NCBI GenBank assembly: GCA_007121555.1
Contig: SKKH01000050.1
Location: 1 to 60,057, forward strand
Length of the DNA: 60,057 bases
Direction of reading: 5' to 3'
Source: Gemmatimonadota bacterium
GTDB taxonomy: Bacteria; Gemmatimonadota; Gemmatimonadetes; Longimicrobiales; Gaopeijiaceae
Of this stretch, positions 17,300 to 26,411 are shown one piece after another (position 1 is the stretch's first letter; each line of letters begins with the position of its first letter). The notes under the pieces were generated by a model. That model was not told the DNA's origin. It did not search any database and worked only from the letters and a program-made list of their open reading frames with translations. A program made the position numbers and the translations under genes.

Positions 17300-18399
17300 C
17301 CCTCCCGATCTCCCTCGGAAGGACGAGGCTCAGCCAGATGGACGGGGAGACGGCCGACCAACTCCTTGAGATCCACGGCCCGCTCCCGGCTGGTGACCAG
17401 GGTCACGCCACCGGAACGGGCGACTACCAGCCCGTCTACTCCGAACAGGACGACCGGGCCGTCCTCGGCCCACACCACGTTTTCGGTGCCCTCGACGACC
17501 CGCGCCTCCCCTTCGAGCACGTTCCCGTTCTCGTCACCTGTCCGAGTCCGCGGGAGGGCGTCCCAGCTCCCCACATCGTCCCATTCGAAGGTGGCCTGCA
17601 CCGTGCCGATCCGTCCACTCCGTTCCAGGACGGCTTCGTCGACTGAGATGTGCGGCACCCGTTCGAAGAAGAGTTCATCCTCACCCCTCTCGAGGAGGGG
17701 GAGGTGGGCTCCGATCTCCGGAGCATGGAGTCGCACTTCCTCCAGAAAGCGCTGGGCTCGCCATATGAAGATCCCGCTGTTCCAGAGGTACCCGCGCCGG
17801 AGGTAGTCCTCTGCGGTGGCCCGGTCCGGCTTCTCCACGAAGGCGCCCAGGCGCCACGCCTTCAGACGGTCACCGTCGCCGCCGGAGGAGGGAGAGGCGA
17901 GGGGCTCGCCGGTCCGGAGATAGCCGTACCCGGTCTCCGGCCGGTCCGGGGGCACGGCCACGGTGAGGAGCAGGTCGGAGCTTCGCGCCAACTCCCCCGC
18001 ATCGGACAGGAGTTTGAGAAAGGAGTCCTTGGGCGAGATGTAGTGGTCGGCGTGGAGCGAAATCATCACCGCCTCTGGATCCTCCTGGAGGAGACGGGCG
18101 GCGGCCCAGGCCAGCACGGGGCCTGTTCCCCTGGCGCGGGGCTCGATCCAGAAGAGCTCATGACCCTCCTCCTCCAGAGCTGTCCGGAAGGGGTCCACGA
18201 GGTGGGCGCCGGCCAGGATCCGGAGTCGGTCTCTCGGAACGAGGTCGAGGGCCCGACCCACGGTGTCCTCGATGAGAGAACGGGACGAGGCGAGGGGGAG
18301 GAGTTGCTTGGGGCGTGTCGGGGTACTGGCGGGCCAGAAGCGGGAGCCGATACCTCCGGCGAGAATGACGATGTGGAGGTGGGGGTCGGGTTTGAGCAC
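17296..18399 (-). CDS. manC: Mannose-1-phosphate guanylyltransferase
   Basis: Makes GDP-mannose from mannose-1-phosphate and GTP, for polysaccharide or glycolipid synthesis. It has 367 residues and is monofunctional, lacking the isomerase domain of long ManC/AlgA proteins. The nucleotide-binding start ILAGGIGSRFWPASTPTRPK is canonical. FVEKPDRATAEDYL, YLWNSGIFIWRA and WDDVGSWDALP are further family blocks. It stands between the receiver protein and the GlmU-like protein, both on the same strand, and overlaps the latter by ATGA. Confidence 0.92.
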   Translation of the reverse strand: MLKPDPHLHIVILAGGIGSRFWPASTPTRPKQLLPLASSRSLIEDTVGRALDLVPRDRLRILAGAHLVDPFRTALEEEGHELFWIEPRARGTGPVLAWAAARLLQEDPEAVMISLHADHYISPKDSFLKLLSDAGELARSSDLLLTVAVPPDRPETGYGYLRTGEPLASPSSGGDGDRLKAWRLGAFVEKPDRATAEDYLRRGYLWNSGIFIWRAQRFLEEVRLHAPEIGAHLPLLERGEDELFFERVPHISVDEAVLERSGRIGTVQATFEWDDVGSWDALPRTRTGDENGNVLEGEARVVEGTENVVWAEDGPVVLFGVDGLVVARSGGVTLVTSRERAVDLKELVGRLPVHLAEPRPSEGDREG

Positions 18400-18425
18400 G
18401 CGAGAGGCCGGGACGGAGTGGAAGG

Positions 18426-18827
18426 TCAGGGACGGGCCAGCAGTTGATCCACCCTGGAAAGGAGCTTCTTCGGGCTGAACGGCTTCGTGACGAAGTCATC
18501 CGCTCCGAGGGCGAAGGCCGTCGTTCGGTCGATGTCCTGACCCTTCGCGGTCAGGATGATCACCGGAAGGGATTCGCGGTGGGGTAGGTCCCGCACCGCC
18601 TCCAGGACCTCGAGGCCCGTGAGGGCGGGCATGAGGAGGTCCATGAGGACCAGGTCGAAGGAAGCTTCGCTTTCCAGGCACTCGAGGGCGGCCGCGCCGT
18701 CATGGACCACGGTGAGCTGGAAACCTGCAGCCTCGAGGAGGGTGGTGAGGATCCTCCGGATATGGGGCTCGTCCTCGGCGACGAGGAGGTGGAGGGAGCC
18801 CGCGGGTCGCAAGGTCCCTTCGGACAT
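18426..18827 (-). CDS. Stand-alone response regulator receiver domain
   Basis: A 133-residue receiver with no output domain. The acidic pocket is in LLVAEDEPHIRR, the phosphoacceptor Asp in LVLMDLLMP, and the conserved Lys in FVTKPFSPKKL. Such proteins act through partner proteins (as with CheY or Spo0F types). It is the first gene of the minus-strand cluster with manC, the GlmU-like gene and the YycJ-like gene. No kinase is adjacent, but an orphan kinase lies 2.2 kb away on the other strand. A promoter-like sequence lies about 100 bp upstream. Confidence 0.9.
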   Translation of the reverse strand: MSEGTLRPAGSLHLLVAEDEPHIRRILTTLLEAAGFQLTVVHDGAAALECLESEASFDLVLMDLLMPALTGLEVLEAVRDLPHRESLPVIILTAKGQDIDRTTAFALGADDFVTKPFSPKKLLSRVDQLLARP

Positions 18828-18926
18828 GGCGCCTTCCTGGATGAAGGGGCGGGAGTCGCTGGATTCCTGAAGCGGGTCCGGGAGCGGTCTGCAGTTGCTC
18901 TGAGACCCCTTTGAACCGCGGCGCGG

Positions 18927-18955
18927 AACCTATCCGACAGGGGGTGTAAAGTCAA
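18927..18955 (-). promoter_or_regulatory. Promoter for the receiver-manC cluster
   Basis: Read on the minus strand: TTGACT (18955-18950), a 17-nt spacer, then TAGGTT (18932-18927). Transcription would begin near 18920 and leave a leader of about 93 nt before the receiver gene. It lies back-to-back with the plus-strand promoter at 18977. Confidence 0.55.
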
Positions 18956-18976
18956 GTAATCATGCGCCTTTCAGGG

Positions 18977-19004
18977 TTGACACTCCGGAATGGTTTCGGA
19001 TACT
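18977..19004 (+). promoter_or_regulatory. Promoter for the lipoprotein-serS unit
   Basis: A perfect -35 TTGACA (18977-18982) with a 16-nt spacer to GATACT (18999-19004). TACTCT two bases further, with an 18-nt spacer, is the alternative -10. The leader to GTG 19121 would be about 110 nt. It includes a small GGCTCC/GGAGCC stem-loop near 19023-19040. Confidence 0.55.
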
Positions 19005-19120
19005 CTTCGACCCACGTTCCCGGCTCCGAGCAAAGGAGCCACGGGACATAGGCCAACCGTACCTGATCGGGGCATTGCCTCCGGTCCCCAGGGGGCGCTC
19101 AGCCCCAGGAGTCCGACTTC

Positions 19121-19684
19121 GTGAGACGATTCGCATCCATGGGGTCGTGCCTTCTCCTCCTCGCCCTGGTGGCGGTGGGATGCGGCGACGACCCGTTCCA
19201 GATCGACTGGTCCGAGAACCCCCTCGAGGCGGAGCTCTTCGCCCTCGACCGGGAGGAGCTGAATCGACCCTCGGCCTTCGACATGCTCCAGCGTAGACGC
19301 GTGGTCGTGGAGAGCGCGCAGTCGCAGGGTCAGTGGGACTTCGCGGTGGACCGCCTGGATGGACAGTTGGTGCTGCTTCCGCCCCGGGCGCTTGGGGTGG
19401 ATTCCCGAGCCGGAATCGCTCCCGTCCCGGGGGTCACCTTCGAAGAACTCCGCGACGCCCCGGCAGACTCCGCCCTTTACGTGACTCGAGAGGCGGTCCC
19501 CGTGGAGTACGGCATGGTCTACGCAGTCCAGACGCGCCAGCAGACCGGACGGTTCGGCCAGCGCTGTCGTTACTACGGAAAGCTGGAGGCGGTCCGCATC
19601 GATCAGGAGGCTGGCGTGCTCATCTTCCTTCACGATACCAGCCCCGAGTGCAACAGTCGGCGCCTCGTGCCTCCAGGAGGCTGA
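19121..19684 (+). CDS. Predicted lipoprotein of unknown function
   Basis: A 187-residue protein with a classic lipoprotein signal: basic MRR, a hydrophobic core and the lipobox AVGC with Cys21. The mature part has no motif I recognise. It contains two further Cys residues (in GQRCRYYGK and SPECNSRR) that could form a disulfide outside the cytoplasm. The start GTG 19121 is in a good context for the signal peptide. serS begins 5 bp after its stop, so the two are probably cotranscribed, although a functional link to tRNA charging is unlikely. Confidence 0.75.
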   Translation: MRRFASMGSCLLLLALVAVGCGDDPFQIDWSENPLEAELFALDREELNRPSAFDMLQRRRVVVESAQSQGQWDFAVDRLDGQLVLLPPRALGVDSRAGIAPVPGVTFEELRDAPADSALYVTREAVPVEYGMVYAVQTRQQTGRFGQRCRYYGKLEAVRIDQEAGVLIFLHDTSPECNSRRLVPPGG

Positions 19685-19689
19685 CGGCC

Positions 19690-20967
19690 ATGCTCGACCT
19701 GAAGCGCATCCGCTCCGAGCCAGATGCAGTTCGACGTAGCCTCGGCCGACGGGGAGACGAGGGGGCCGCCACCGCAGTCGATGAGATCCTCACCCTGGAC
19801 GAAGTCCGCCGAGAGGCCATCACCCGAGGCGATGAACTCCGGGCGCGGAGAAACGAAGTCTCCCGGACCATCGGCGAGCTCAAGCGCGACGGTGCGAACG
19901 CCGACGAGCTCATCAGCGAGATGCGAGACGTGGCGGCCGAGATCGGAGAGCTGGAAAAGCGCACCTCCTCCTCCGATGCCCGGATCCAGGAGCTCCTTCT
20001 GGCCATTCCCAACACCCCACTGGACGAAGTGTCTGCGGGGGACGAGTCGGCGAACGAGCTGCTGCGTAGTTGGGGTGAACCCGTGCGGCATTCCTTTGAC
20101 GCCAAGCCCCACTGGGAGCTGGGCGAGGCACTGGGACTTCTGGATCTTCCTGCCGGCGCCCGCATGTCGGGATCCGGGTTCCCGGTCTTGAAGGGAAAGG
20201 GAGCTCGACTCCAGCGGGTCCTCATCGACTGGATGCTGGACATTCATGTGGAGGAGCACGGGTACGAGGAACTGCGGGTGCCCTATCTCGTGAATCGAGA
20301 CGCCCTTGTCGGAACCGGCCAGCTCCCCAAGTTCGCCGATGACTCCTATGTGACCCAGCAGGATGAACTCTGGTTGATCCCCACGGCGGAGGTGCCGGTC
20401 ACGAACCTTCACCGTGACCAGCTTCTGGGACCCGACGTGCTGCCGCTCCACTACACGGCCTACTCTCCCTGCTTCCGCCGGGAAGCCGGTTCGGCGGGGA
20501 AGGACACCCGGGGTCTGCTAAGGGTGCATCAGTTCGACAAGGTCGAACTCGTGAGGATGGAGCGTCCGGACCGAAGCCGGGAGGCCCTTGAAGAGCTCAC
20601 CTCTCATGCGGAGACGATCCTCCAGCGCCTTGGCCTCGCGTATCGGGTGGTCCGTCTCGCCGGCGGGGACCTGGGCTTCTCGGCGGCCCTGACCTACGAC
20701 CTGGAGGTCTGGGCCCCCGGCGTGGAGCAGTGGCTCGAGGTCTCGAGCTGCAGCACCTTCACCGACTACCAGGCCCGTCGGGCCAATCTGAGATTCCGCC
20801 CCGCCATCGGGGAGAAGCCCGAGTTCCTCCACACCCTGAACGGCTCGGCGCTGGCCCTCCCCCGGCTCCTGGTCGCCCTGCTGGAGGTGGGACAGGAGGC
20901 GGACGGGAGTGTCCAGCTTCCCCAGGTGCTGGCGGATCGGTTCGGGACGGATCGGCTTCAGGCCTGA
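19690..20967 (+). CDS. serS: Seryl-tRNA synthetase
   Basis: A class II synthetase of 425 residues that charges tRNA-Ser and tRNA-Sec with serine. The N-terminal tRNA-binding coiled coil (about 1-110) begins MLDLKRIRSEPDAVRRSLGR. The catalytic domain has TAEVPVTNLHRDQ, motif 2 CFRREAGSAGKDTRGLLRVH and motif 3 NGSALALPRLLVALLE. I start at ATG 19690, which has the exact family start, although the frame is open far upstream through the lipoprotein gene. It is followed after 12 bp by a histidine kinase. Confidence 0.97.
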   Translation: MLDLKRIRSEPDAVRRSLGRRGDEGAATAVDEILTLDEVRREAITRGDELRARRNEVSRTIGELKRDGANADELISEMRDVAAEIGELEKRTSSSDARIQELLLAIPNTPLDEVSAGDESANELLRSWGEPVRHSFDAKPHWELGEALGLLDLPAGARMSGSGFPVLKGKGARLQRVLIDWMLDIHVEEHGYEELRVPYLVNRDALVGTGQLPKFADDSYVTQQDELWLIPTAEVPVTNLHRDQLLGPDVLPLHYTAYSPCFRREAGSAGKDTRGLLRVHQFDKVELVRMERPDRSREALEELTSHAETILQRLGLAYRVVRLAGGDLGFSAALTYDLEVWAPGVEQWLEVSSCSTFTDYQARRANLRFRPAIGEKPEFLHTLNGSALALPRLLVALLEVGQEADGSVQLPQVLADRFGTDRLQA

Positions 20968-20979
20968 GGGGAGGCCGAC

Positions 20980-22173
20980 ATGACCCGGGCACGCTGGACG
21001 GGGGTCCTGGTGGTCCTCTTCCTGGCCCTCCTCGGGTGGTATCTGGTCTACACAGAGCAGATCGTCAACGCGTTCCGGTCGGACACGGTGACGATGACCC
21101 GGATGTTCGCCGAGGTCCAACGCGGCCTGAGCGCCCAGGATCCCATCCGAGCCGACGAGGCCCTGGTCAACCTCCAGAGGATCATTGTGGAGTCGGGGGT
21201 GCCTCTGGTTCTTTCCGGACCGGGCGACACGATCCAGGCGGCCGTGAACCTTCCCTTCGCAGTGGATCTGGAGACCCGGGAAGGCCAGGAGGAGGTGCAG
21301 GCCTTCGCTCAGCGCCTGGCCGAGCGGAACCCCCCCGTGGGCGAGCCCGCTGAAGCCCTTCTGTATTTCGGTGATCCGCCGGAGCTCCAGCGACTCCGGT
21401 GGATTCCCTGGCTTCAGGTGACCGGGCTCTTCATCACCTTCGTGACTGGGATCGTGGTCATCCGGTTCCAGCGCCGGGCCGATGAGGACCGAGCCTGGAC
21501 CTCCATGGCCCGGGAGCTGGCACACCAGTTGGGTACTCCCATATCGTCGCTGCAGGGGTGGCTGCAGGTGCTTCGGTTGCCCCCGGGGGACCGCCCGGGT
21601 TCGCTGGGCGAGGGAGAGGTGGCGCAGGAGATCGGAGAGGACGTAGATCGCCTCGAGCGGGTGAGCCGCCGTTTCGAACTCATCGGACGCGAAACGGACC
21701 TGGGCCCACTGGACCTGGGCGAGGTCGTGCATTCGGTCGAGGGCTATCTTCGAAACCGAATGCCCCGACTCGGCCCGGGCGTGCGGCTCGAAGTCGAGGT
21801 GGAGCGGGATCTCCCGCCCGTGCGAGGAAATTCGGTACTTCTGGCCTGGGCCCTCGAGAACGTGGTGAAGAATGCGCTCGATGCGCTTGCGGGCCGGGGA
21901 GGTGTGATCTCCCTCAGGGCCTTCCATCGGGAGTCGGATTGGGTCACCCTTCAGGTCAGAGATTCCGGCCCTGGGGTGGATCCGGACATCAGGGAGAAGC
22001 TGTTCGATCCGGGAGTGACGACGAAATCGGGAGGATGGGGAGTAGGACTCTCTCTCTCTCGACGCATCGTGGAACGGATCCACGGCGGACGGATCGAACT
22101 CATGTCCAGCGGATCGAAGGGTACGACCTTCCAGTTCCTCCTCCCCCGGGCCGAATCCGACGGCGAGAGCTGA
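20980..22173 (+). CDS. Orphan membrane sensor histidine kinase
   Basis: A two-component sensor of 397 residues. Transmembrane helices lie at about 7-24 and 141-163 and enclose an external sensing region of roughly 115 residues. No HAMP domain is evident. The phosphoacceptor His182 is in RELAHQLGTPISSLQGWL. The ATPase domain has NVVKNALDAL (N box), VRDSGPGVDP (G1) and WGVGLSLSRRI (G2). The Leu-Gly-Thr-Pro form of the H box is like that of Bacteroidota-type kinases. No response regulator is adjacent. Candidate partners in the window are the receiver at 18.4 kb and the sigma-54 activator at 2.5 kb. Confidence 0.92.
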   Translation: MTRARWTGVLVVLFLALLGWYLVYTEQIVNAFRSDTVTMTRMFAEVQRGLSAQDPIRADEALVNLQRIIVESGVPLVLSGPGDTIQAAVNLPFAVDLETREGQEEVQAFAQRLAERNPPVGEPAEALLYFGDPPELQRLRWIPWLQVTGLFITFVTGIVVIRFQRRADEDRAWTSMARELAHQLGTPISSLQGWLQVLRLPPGDRPGSLGEGEVAQEIGEDVDRLERVSRRFELIGRETDLGPLDLGEVVHSVEGYLRNRMPRLGPGVRLEVEVERDLPPVRGNSVLLAWALENVVKNALDALAGRGGVISLRAFHRESDWVTLQVRDSGPGVDPDIREKLFDPGVTTKSGGWGVGLSLSRRIVERIHGGRIELMSSGSKGTTFQFLLPRAESDGES

Positions 22174-22221
22174 CCGGGAGTACCGGACGCCCCCCTCCTG
22201 AACCCCACGACCCCTTCATTC

Positions 22222-24525
22222 GTGTTCGATTCCCAGACCCCACCATCCGTAGAGTCCCTCAACCCCGAGCAGCAGGAGGCCGTAACCCACCTGGAAGGCC
22301 CGATCCTGGTTCTGGCTGGAGCCGGCTCGGGTAAGACACGGGTGCTCACGACTCGAGTCTCCCGCCTGATTCAAAACCACGGAGTGCCTCCTGACCGGAT
22401 CCTTGCCGTCACCTTCACGAACAAGGCCGCCGGCGAGATGCGGGAACGGATCCGGGCCCAGCTGGGACGCGATCCCGTGGGGGCCTGGATCGGCACCTTC
22501 CACTCGCTGGGGGCTCGGCTCCTTCGCCGGCACGCCGATCTCGTAGGTTGGGATTCGACCTTTACGATCTTCGACGCCGAGGAGAGCCTCAGGGAGATCA
22601 AGCGGTCGCTGGAACGAGAGGAGCTGGACCCCAAGCGATGGAAGCCCAAGGCGATCCGGTCGGCGCTCTCGGATGCCAAGAACCAGTTGATCAGCCCGAA
22701 GGCGTTCGTCGACCAGCACGCCGACGGGTTCGACATCTTCCTCCGGAACGTGGCCCGGGTGTATCCGCGCTACCAGGCGGCCCTTCGGGATCAGAACGCC
22801 TTCGACTTCGATGACCTCCTGGTGAAGCCCGTGGAGCTCTTCCAGGAACACGAGTCGGTGCTGGCCCGCTACCGGGAGCGTTTCGCCTTCATCCTGGTCG
22901 ACGAATATCAGGATACCAACCACGCGCAGTTCCGCTTCGTGGAGCTCCTTGCACGGGGCCACGAAAACCTCATGGTGGTCGGGGACGACGACCAGAGCAT
23001 CTACGGGTGGCGGGGGGCCGACGTCACGAACATCCTGGAGTTCGAGCAGGCCTTTCCCGGGGCCCACACCGTCCGCCTGGAGCAGAACTACCGATCCACA
23101 TCCAACATCCTGGCCGCAGCGAACCAGGTCATCCGTCGGAACCTGCACCGGAAGGAGAAGACCCTCCGCACCGAGCAGGAGGCCGGCGAACGTCTCACCT
23201 TGGTGCAGTGTGCGGATGAGCGCGACGAGGCCGGTTGGATCGTCGAGGAGATCGAGACCCGGATTCGGGAGGGCGACGCGGATCGCTATCGCGACTTCGC
23301 CATCCTCTATCGGACCAACGCCCAATCTCGTGCTCTGGAAGATGCGTTTCGCCGGAGAGGTGTCCCCTACCAGATCGTGGGTGGGGTCCGTTTCTACGAG
23401 CGCCGGGAGATCCAGGACGTGCTGGCCTACCTCCGACTCATCTCCAACCCCCGGGACTCGGCCGCCCTCGCTCGGGTGGTGAACGTGCCTCGGAGGGGGG
23501 TGGGGAAGACCAGCCAGGAACGACTGGTGAGCTGGGCGATCGAAGAGGGCGTGCCGCTCCTGGAGGCTGCCCAGAGGGCCGATGAGGTATCCGAACTTCA
23601 CGCCGGCGGGGTGAAGGGAATTCAGCGGTTTGCGGAATTGATTCAGCGGTTCAGCGCCCGTGCCGCGAATCTCTCGGTTGGACCCCTGATGGAGGAGTTG
23701 GTGGAGGAGCTGGACTTCCTCACCCATCTCCGGGATGAGGGGCCGGAGGGAGAGGATCGGGCCGAGAACGTCAAGGAGCTCATCGCCGGGGCCATGGACT
23801 TCGATGCGGAGCGGGTGGAGGTCTGGGAGGACGGGCCGCCGGACCACTTCACCGAGTTGGACCTCTTTCTCCAGCACGTGGCACTCATCACCGATGTGGA
23901 CCGCCACGACCCCGACTCCGATGCAGTGACCCTGATGACCCTCCACAACGCCAAGGGACTGGAGTTTCCGGTGGTCTTCATCGCTGGACTCGAAGACGGG
24001 CTCTTTCCTCTCGGTCGGGCCTATGACGAGCCGTCCCAGCTCGAGGAGGAGCGACGTCTCTTCTATGTGGGCATCACCCGGGCCAAGCAGAAGCTCTTCT
24101 TCTCCTGGGCGAGGGAGCGGAGGCGGGCCGGGGACTTCACCTTCGGGTCCCTCTCTTCATTCGTGAAGGACGTACCCGAGGAGCTCCTCGAGGAGCGGCG
24201 GAGCCCCCGCCTGAATCGGGAGAAGGCGGCGCTTTCCAGGCGAGGTGGCGACGAGTTCGGAGCTGGACTTCGCAGCGCGGATCGAGACTCCGCCTCAAGG
24301 GGACGGAGCCGGCGTGCCCCGGATCCACAGGCCTTCGAGGAGGATCTCAATCAAGACCTCCCACACCTGGTCAAGGGTGAGCGGGTTCGACATGAGACCT
24401 TCGGTTCCGGGACCGTGCGAGAGGTCTCGGGATTCGGGCGCGACCTCCGGATCGTGGTGGAGTTCGATGCGGTAGGGCGGAAGAAGCTGCTGGCCCGCTA
24501 CGCCCGCCTGGAGAAGGAATTCTGA
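22222..24525 (+). CDS. pcrA: UvrD/PcrA-type ATP-dependent DNA helicase
   Basis: A superfamily 1A helicase of 767 residues acting in nucleotide excision repair and in clearing RNA polymerase and recombinase from DNA. All motifs are visible: Q motif LNPEQQEAV, Walker A GAGSGKT at 33-39, Walker B VDEYQDTN, motif III GDDDQSIYGWRGAD, motif V TLMTLHNAKGLEFPVVF and motif VI FYVGITRAK. The end (about 700-767) has the Tudor-like fold that binds RNA polymerase in PcrA. The start is a GTG at 22222 with no clear Shine-Dalgarno, 48 bp after the kinase. PcrA and UvrD cannot be separated by sight. Confidence 0.95.
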   Translation: MFDSQTPPSVESLNPEQQEAVTHLEGPILVLAGAGSGKTRVLTTRVSRLIQNHGVPPDRILAVTFTNKAAGEMRERIRAQLGRDPVGAWIGTFHSLGARLLRRHADLVGWDSTFTIFDAEESLREIKRSLEREELDPKRWKPKAIRSALSDAKNQLISPKAFVDQHADGFDIFLRNVARVYPRYQAALRDQNAFDFDDLLVKPVELFQEHESVLARYRERFAFILVDEYQDTNHAQFRFVELLARGHENLMVVGDDDQSIYGWRGADVTNILEFEQAFPGAHTVRLEQNYRSTSNILAAANQVIRRNLHRKEKTLRTEQEAGERLTLVQCADERDEAGWIVEEIETRIREGDADRYRDFAILYRTNAQSRALEDAFRRRGVPYQIVGGVRFYERREIQDVLAYLRLISNPRDSAALARVVNVPRRGVGKTSQERLVSWAIEEGVPLLEAAQRADEVSELHAGGVKGIQRFAELIQRFSARAANLSVGPLMEELVEELDFLTHLRDEGPEGEDRAENVKELIAGAMDFDAERVEVWEDGPPDHFTELDLFLQHVALITDVDRHDPDSDAVTLMTLHNAKGLEFPVVFIAGLEDGLFPLGRAYDEPSQLEEERRLFYVGITRAKQKLFFSWARERRRAGDFTFGSLSSFVKDVPEELLEERRSPRLNREKAALSRRGGDEFGAGLRSADRDSASRGRSRRAPDPQAFEEDLNQDLPHLVKGERVRHETFGSGTVREVSGFGRDLRIVVEFDAVGRKKLLARYARLEKEF

Positions 24526-24630
24526 GATGCGCACCCCACCCTCCCCGGGCACGACCGTGAAGGCGCTGCCTGCCGGACCGAGGGAGGATGGGGGGAGCTT
24601 GACCCTGCAGCGAGAAGAGGAGAATCGATC

Positions 24631-24966
24631 ATGTCGGTGACGGAGGACGAGGTGCGCCGGATCGCAGCGCTCGCCCGGATTCGACTGGATTCTGAGGAGC
24701 TGGAACGGCTTCGAGGCGAGCTGAATGGGATTCTGGACCATGTGGAGTCGCTTCTGGAGGTGGACGTCTCCGAGGTGGAGGCCCAGGAGCATCCGGCCCC
24801 GGCCTCGGACCGGGAGCCCTCATCGCCCTCCGGTCCTGGCAGGAGCGAAGGCATGCTGCCCCCCGATCCCCTGACACCTGGAGCCCCCGGGGATCAGGCG
24901 CCGGAATGGAGCGAGGGCTTCTTCCTCGTGACGCGCCTCCCTGGACTGGACGAGGACGGCCCATGA
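24631..24966 (+). CDS. gatC: Asp/Glu-tRNA amidotransferase subunit C
   Basis: The small subunit that stabilises GatA on GatB. It has 111 residues, slightly longer than the typical 95. The start is typical (VTEDEVRRIAALARIRLDSE), as is ELNGILDHVESLLEVDVS. The extra length is in the Pro/Gly/Ser-rich segment after residue 50. ATG 24631 has AGAGGAG upstream. It overlaps gatA as ATGA, which should give stoichiometric translation. Confidence 0.94.
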   Translation: MSVTEDEVRRIAALARIRLDSEELERLRGELNGILDHVESLLEVDVSEVEAQEHPAPASDREPSSPSGPGRSEGMLPPDPLTPGAPGDQAPEWSEGFFLVTRLPGLDEDGP

Positions 24967-26411
24967 AGTCTCTGGACACCGTGGCTGATATCTCCCGGGC
25001 CGTCCGGTCGCGGGAGACCTCGGCTGAGGACGTGCTGAAGGGGGCGTTGGATCGGGCCCGTGCGGCGGAAAACGAGGGTCTCCACGCCTTCCTCAGCCTG
25101 GTGGATCATGGAGGCCCACCCGTGGAGAATCCGGAAGTCGAGGACGGAAGCGGGGGCCGCAATGGGGCTCTCGCCGGGGTGCCCGTGGCCGTAAAGGACA
25201 ACATCTGCACCCTGGAGCTTCCCACGACCTGTGCCTCCCGGATCCTCGAGGGGTATCGATCGCCCTACGAGGCCACCGTGATTCGCAGACTCCGCGAGGC
25301 CGGGGCCCAGGTTCTGGGCAAGACCAATCTGGATGAGTTCGGGATGGGATCGTCCACCGAGAATTCCGCATTCGGTCCCACGATGAACCCTGCGGCGCCC
25401 GGCCGGGTGCCAGGAGGGAGTTCAGGGGGCTCTGCGGCCGCCGTAGCCGCCGGGGTGGTTCCCTGCGCACTGGGTTCGGATACCGGGGGGTCCGTTCGGC
25501 AGCCGGCGGCGTTCTGCGGGGTGGTAGGGCTGAAACCGACCTACGGACGCGTGAGTCGCTACGGGCTCGTGGCCTTCGCCTCCTCCCTGGACCAGGTGGG
25601 GACGTTCGGGGCCACGGTGGCCGACGCCGCGTACCTCCTGGAGGTCGTGGCCGGACACGATCCCCGCGATGCCACCTCAGCGTCCCATACGGTTCCCGAT
25701 CTGGGTGCACGGCTCGAAGACGGGGTCGGGGGACGGGTGATCGGAATTCCCCGGGAGTATCTTCCCGACAGCCTCCATCCCGGCGTCCAGGCTCGCTTCG
25801 ACGAGGCCCGGGAGCGATTTCGTGCGGCCGGCGCCGAGATTCGGGAGGTTTCCCTTCCCCATACCAGGTATGCCGTTCCCGCCTATTACGTCCTGGCTCC
25901 CGCCGAGGCCTCCTCGAACCTGGCTCGCTACGACGGGATCCGATTCGGGCAGCGGGTTCCGGAGGCTCGGTCGACCCTTCAGGTCTACGAGGGATCCCGC
26001 ACACGGGGGTTCGGCCCTGAGGTCGTCCGGCGAATCATCCTGGGCACCTTTGGTCTTTCGGCCGGCTACCACGACCAGTACTACGGACGGGCACAGAAGG
26101 TGAGACGCCTCATCGCCCGCGACTTCCAGGAGGTGTGGGACCAGGGGATCGACCTCCTGTTCACTCCGACCGCTCCGACGCCGGCCTTCCCCCTGGGGGA
26201 GAAGGCCGATGACCCGGTGTCGATGTATCTCTCCGACGTCTTCACCGTCACGGCGAACCTGGCCGGAATTCCGGCACTCTCACAGCCCATCGGCTCCGTG
26301 GAGGGGCTTCCGGTGGGAGGCCAGCTCCTGGCACCGGCCTGGCACGAGGGGTCGCTGGTCGCGGCCGCCGGGGCGCTGGAGGCCAGCTACCTGGCGGAGG
26401 GAGGAGGATGA
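24963..26411 (+). CDS. gatA: Asp/Glu-tRNA amidotransferase subunit A
   Basis: The glutamine amidase subunit (482 residues) that releases ammonia and passes it to GatB. The amidase-signature Ser-cisSer-Lys triad is visible: Lys78 in VAVKDNICT, cis-Ser153 in GGSSGGSAAA and nucleophile Ser177 in SDTGGSVRQPA. I place the start at ATG 24963, which overlaps the gatC stop by 4 bp. An upstream ATG would add 19 unrelated residues. Together with gatB and gatC it converts misacylated Glu-tRNA-Gln and/or Asp-tRNA-Asn. Confidence 0.97.
   Translation: MKSLDTVADISRAVRSRETSAEDVLKGALDRARAAENEGLHAFLSLVDHGGPPVENPEVEDGSGGRNGALAGVPVAVKDNICTLELPTTCASRILEGYRSPYEATVIRRLREAGAQVLGKTNLDEFGMGSSTENSAFGPTMNPAAPGRVPGGSSGGSAAAVAAGVVPCALGSDTGGSVRQPAAFCGVVGLKPTYGRVSRYGLVAFASSLDQVGTFGATVADAAYLLEVVAGHDPRDATSASHTVPDLGARLEDGVGGRVIGIPREYLPDSLHPGVQARFDEARERFRAAGAEIREVSLPHTRYAVPAYYVLAPAEASSNLARYDGIRFGQRVPEARSTLQVYEGSRTRGFGPEVVRRIILGTFGLSAGYHDQYYGRAQKVRRLIARDFQEVWDQGIDLLFTPTAPTPAFPLGEKADDPVSMYLSDVFTVTANLAGIPALSQPIGSVEGLPVGGQLLAPAWHEGSLVAAAGALEASYLAEGGG

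Noticed and set aside
20518..22083. 521-codon minus-strand frame over serS and the kinase
   Set aside because: It lies antisense to two well-supported genes and shows no domain.
22216..23946. 576-codon minus-strand frame over uvrD/pcrA
   Set aside because: It is the antisense shadow of the helicase gene and has no motif or ribosome-binding site.
24607..24630. TTGACC near the gatC start as a promoter
   Set aside because: The matching -10 would be GAATCG directly at the ribosome-binding site, which is not credible.
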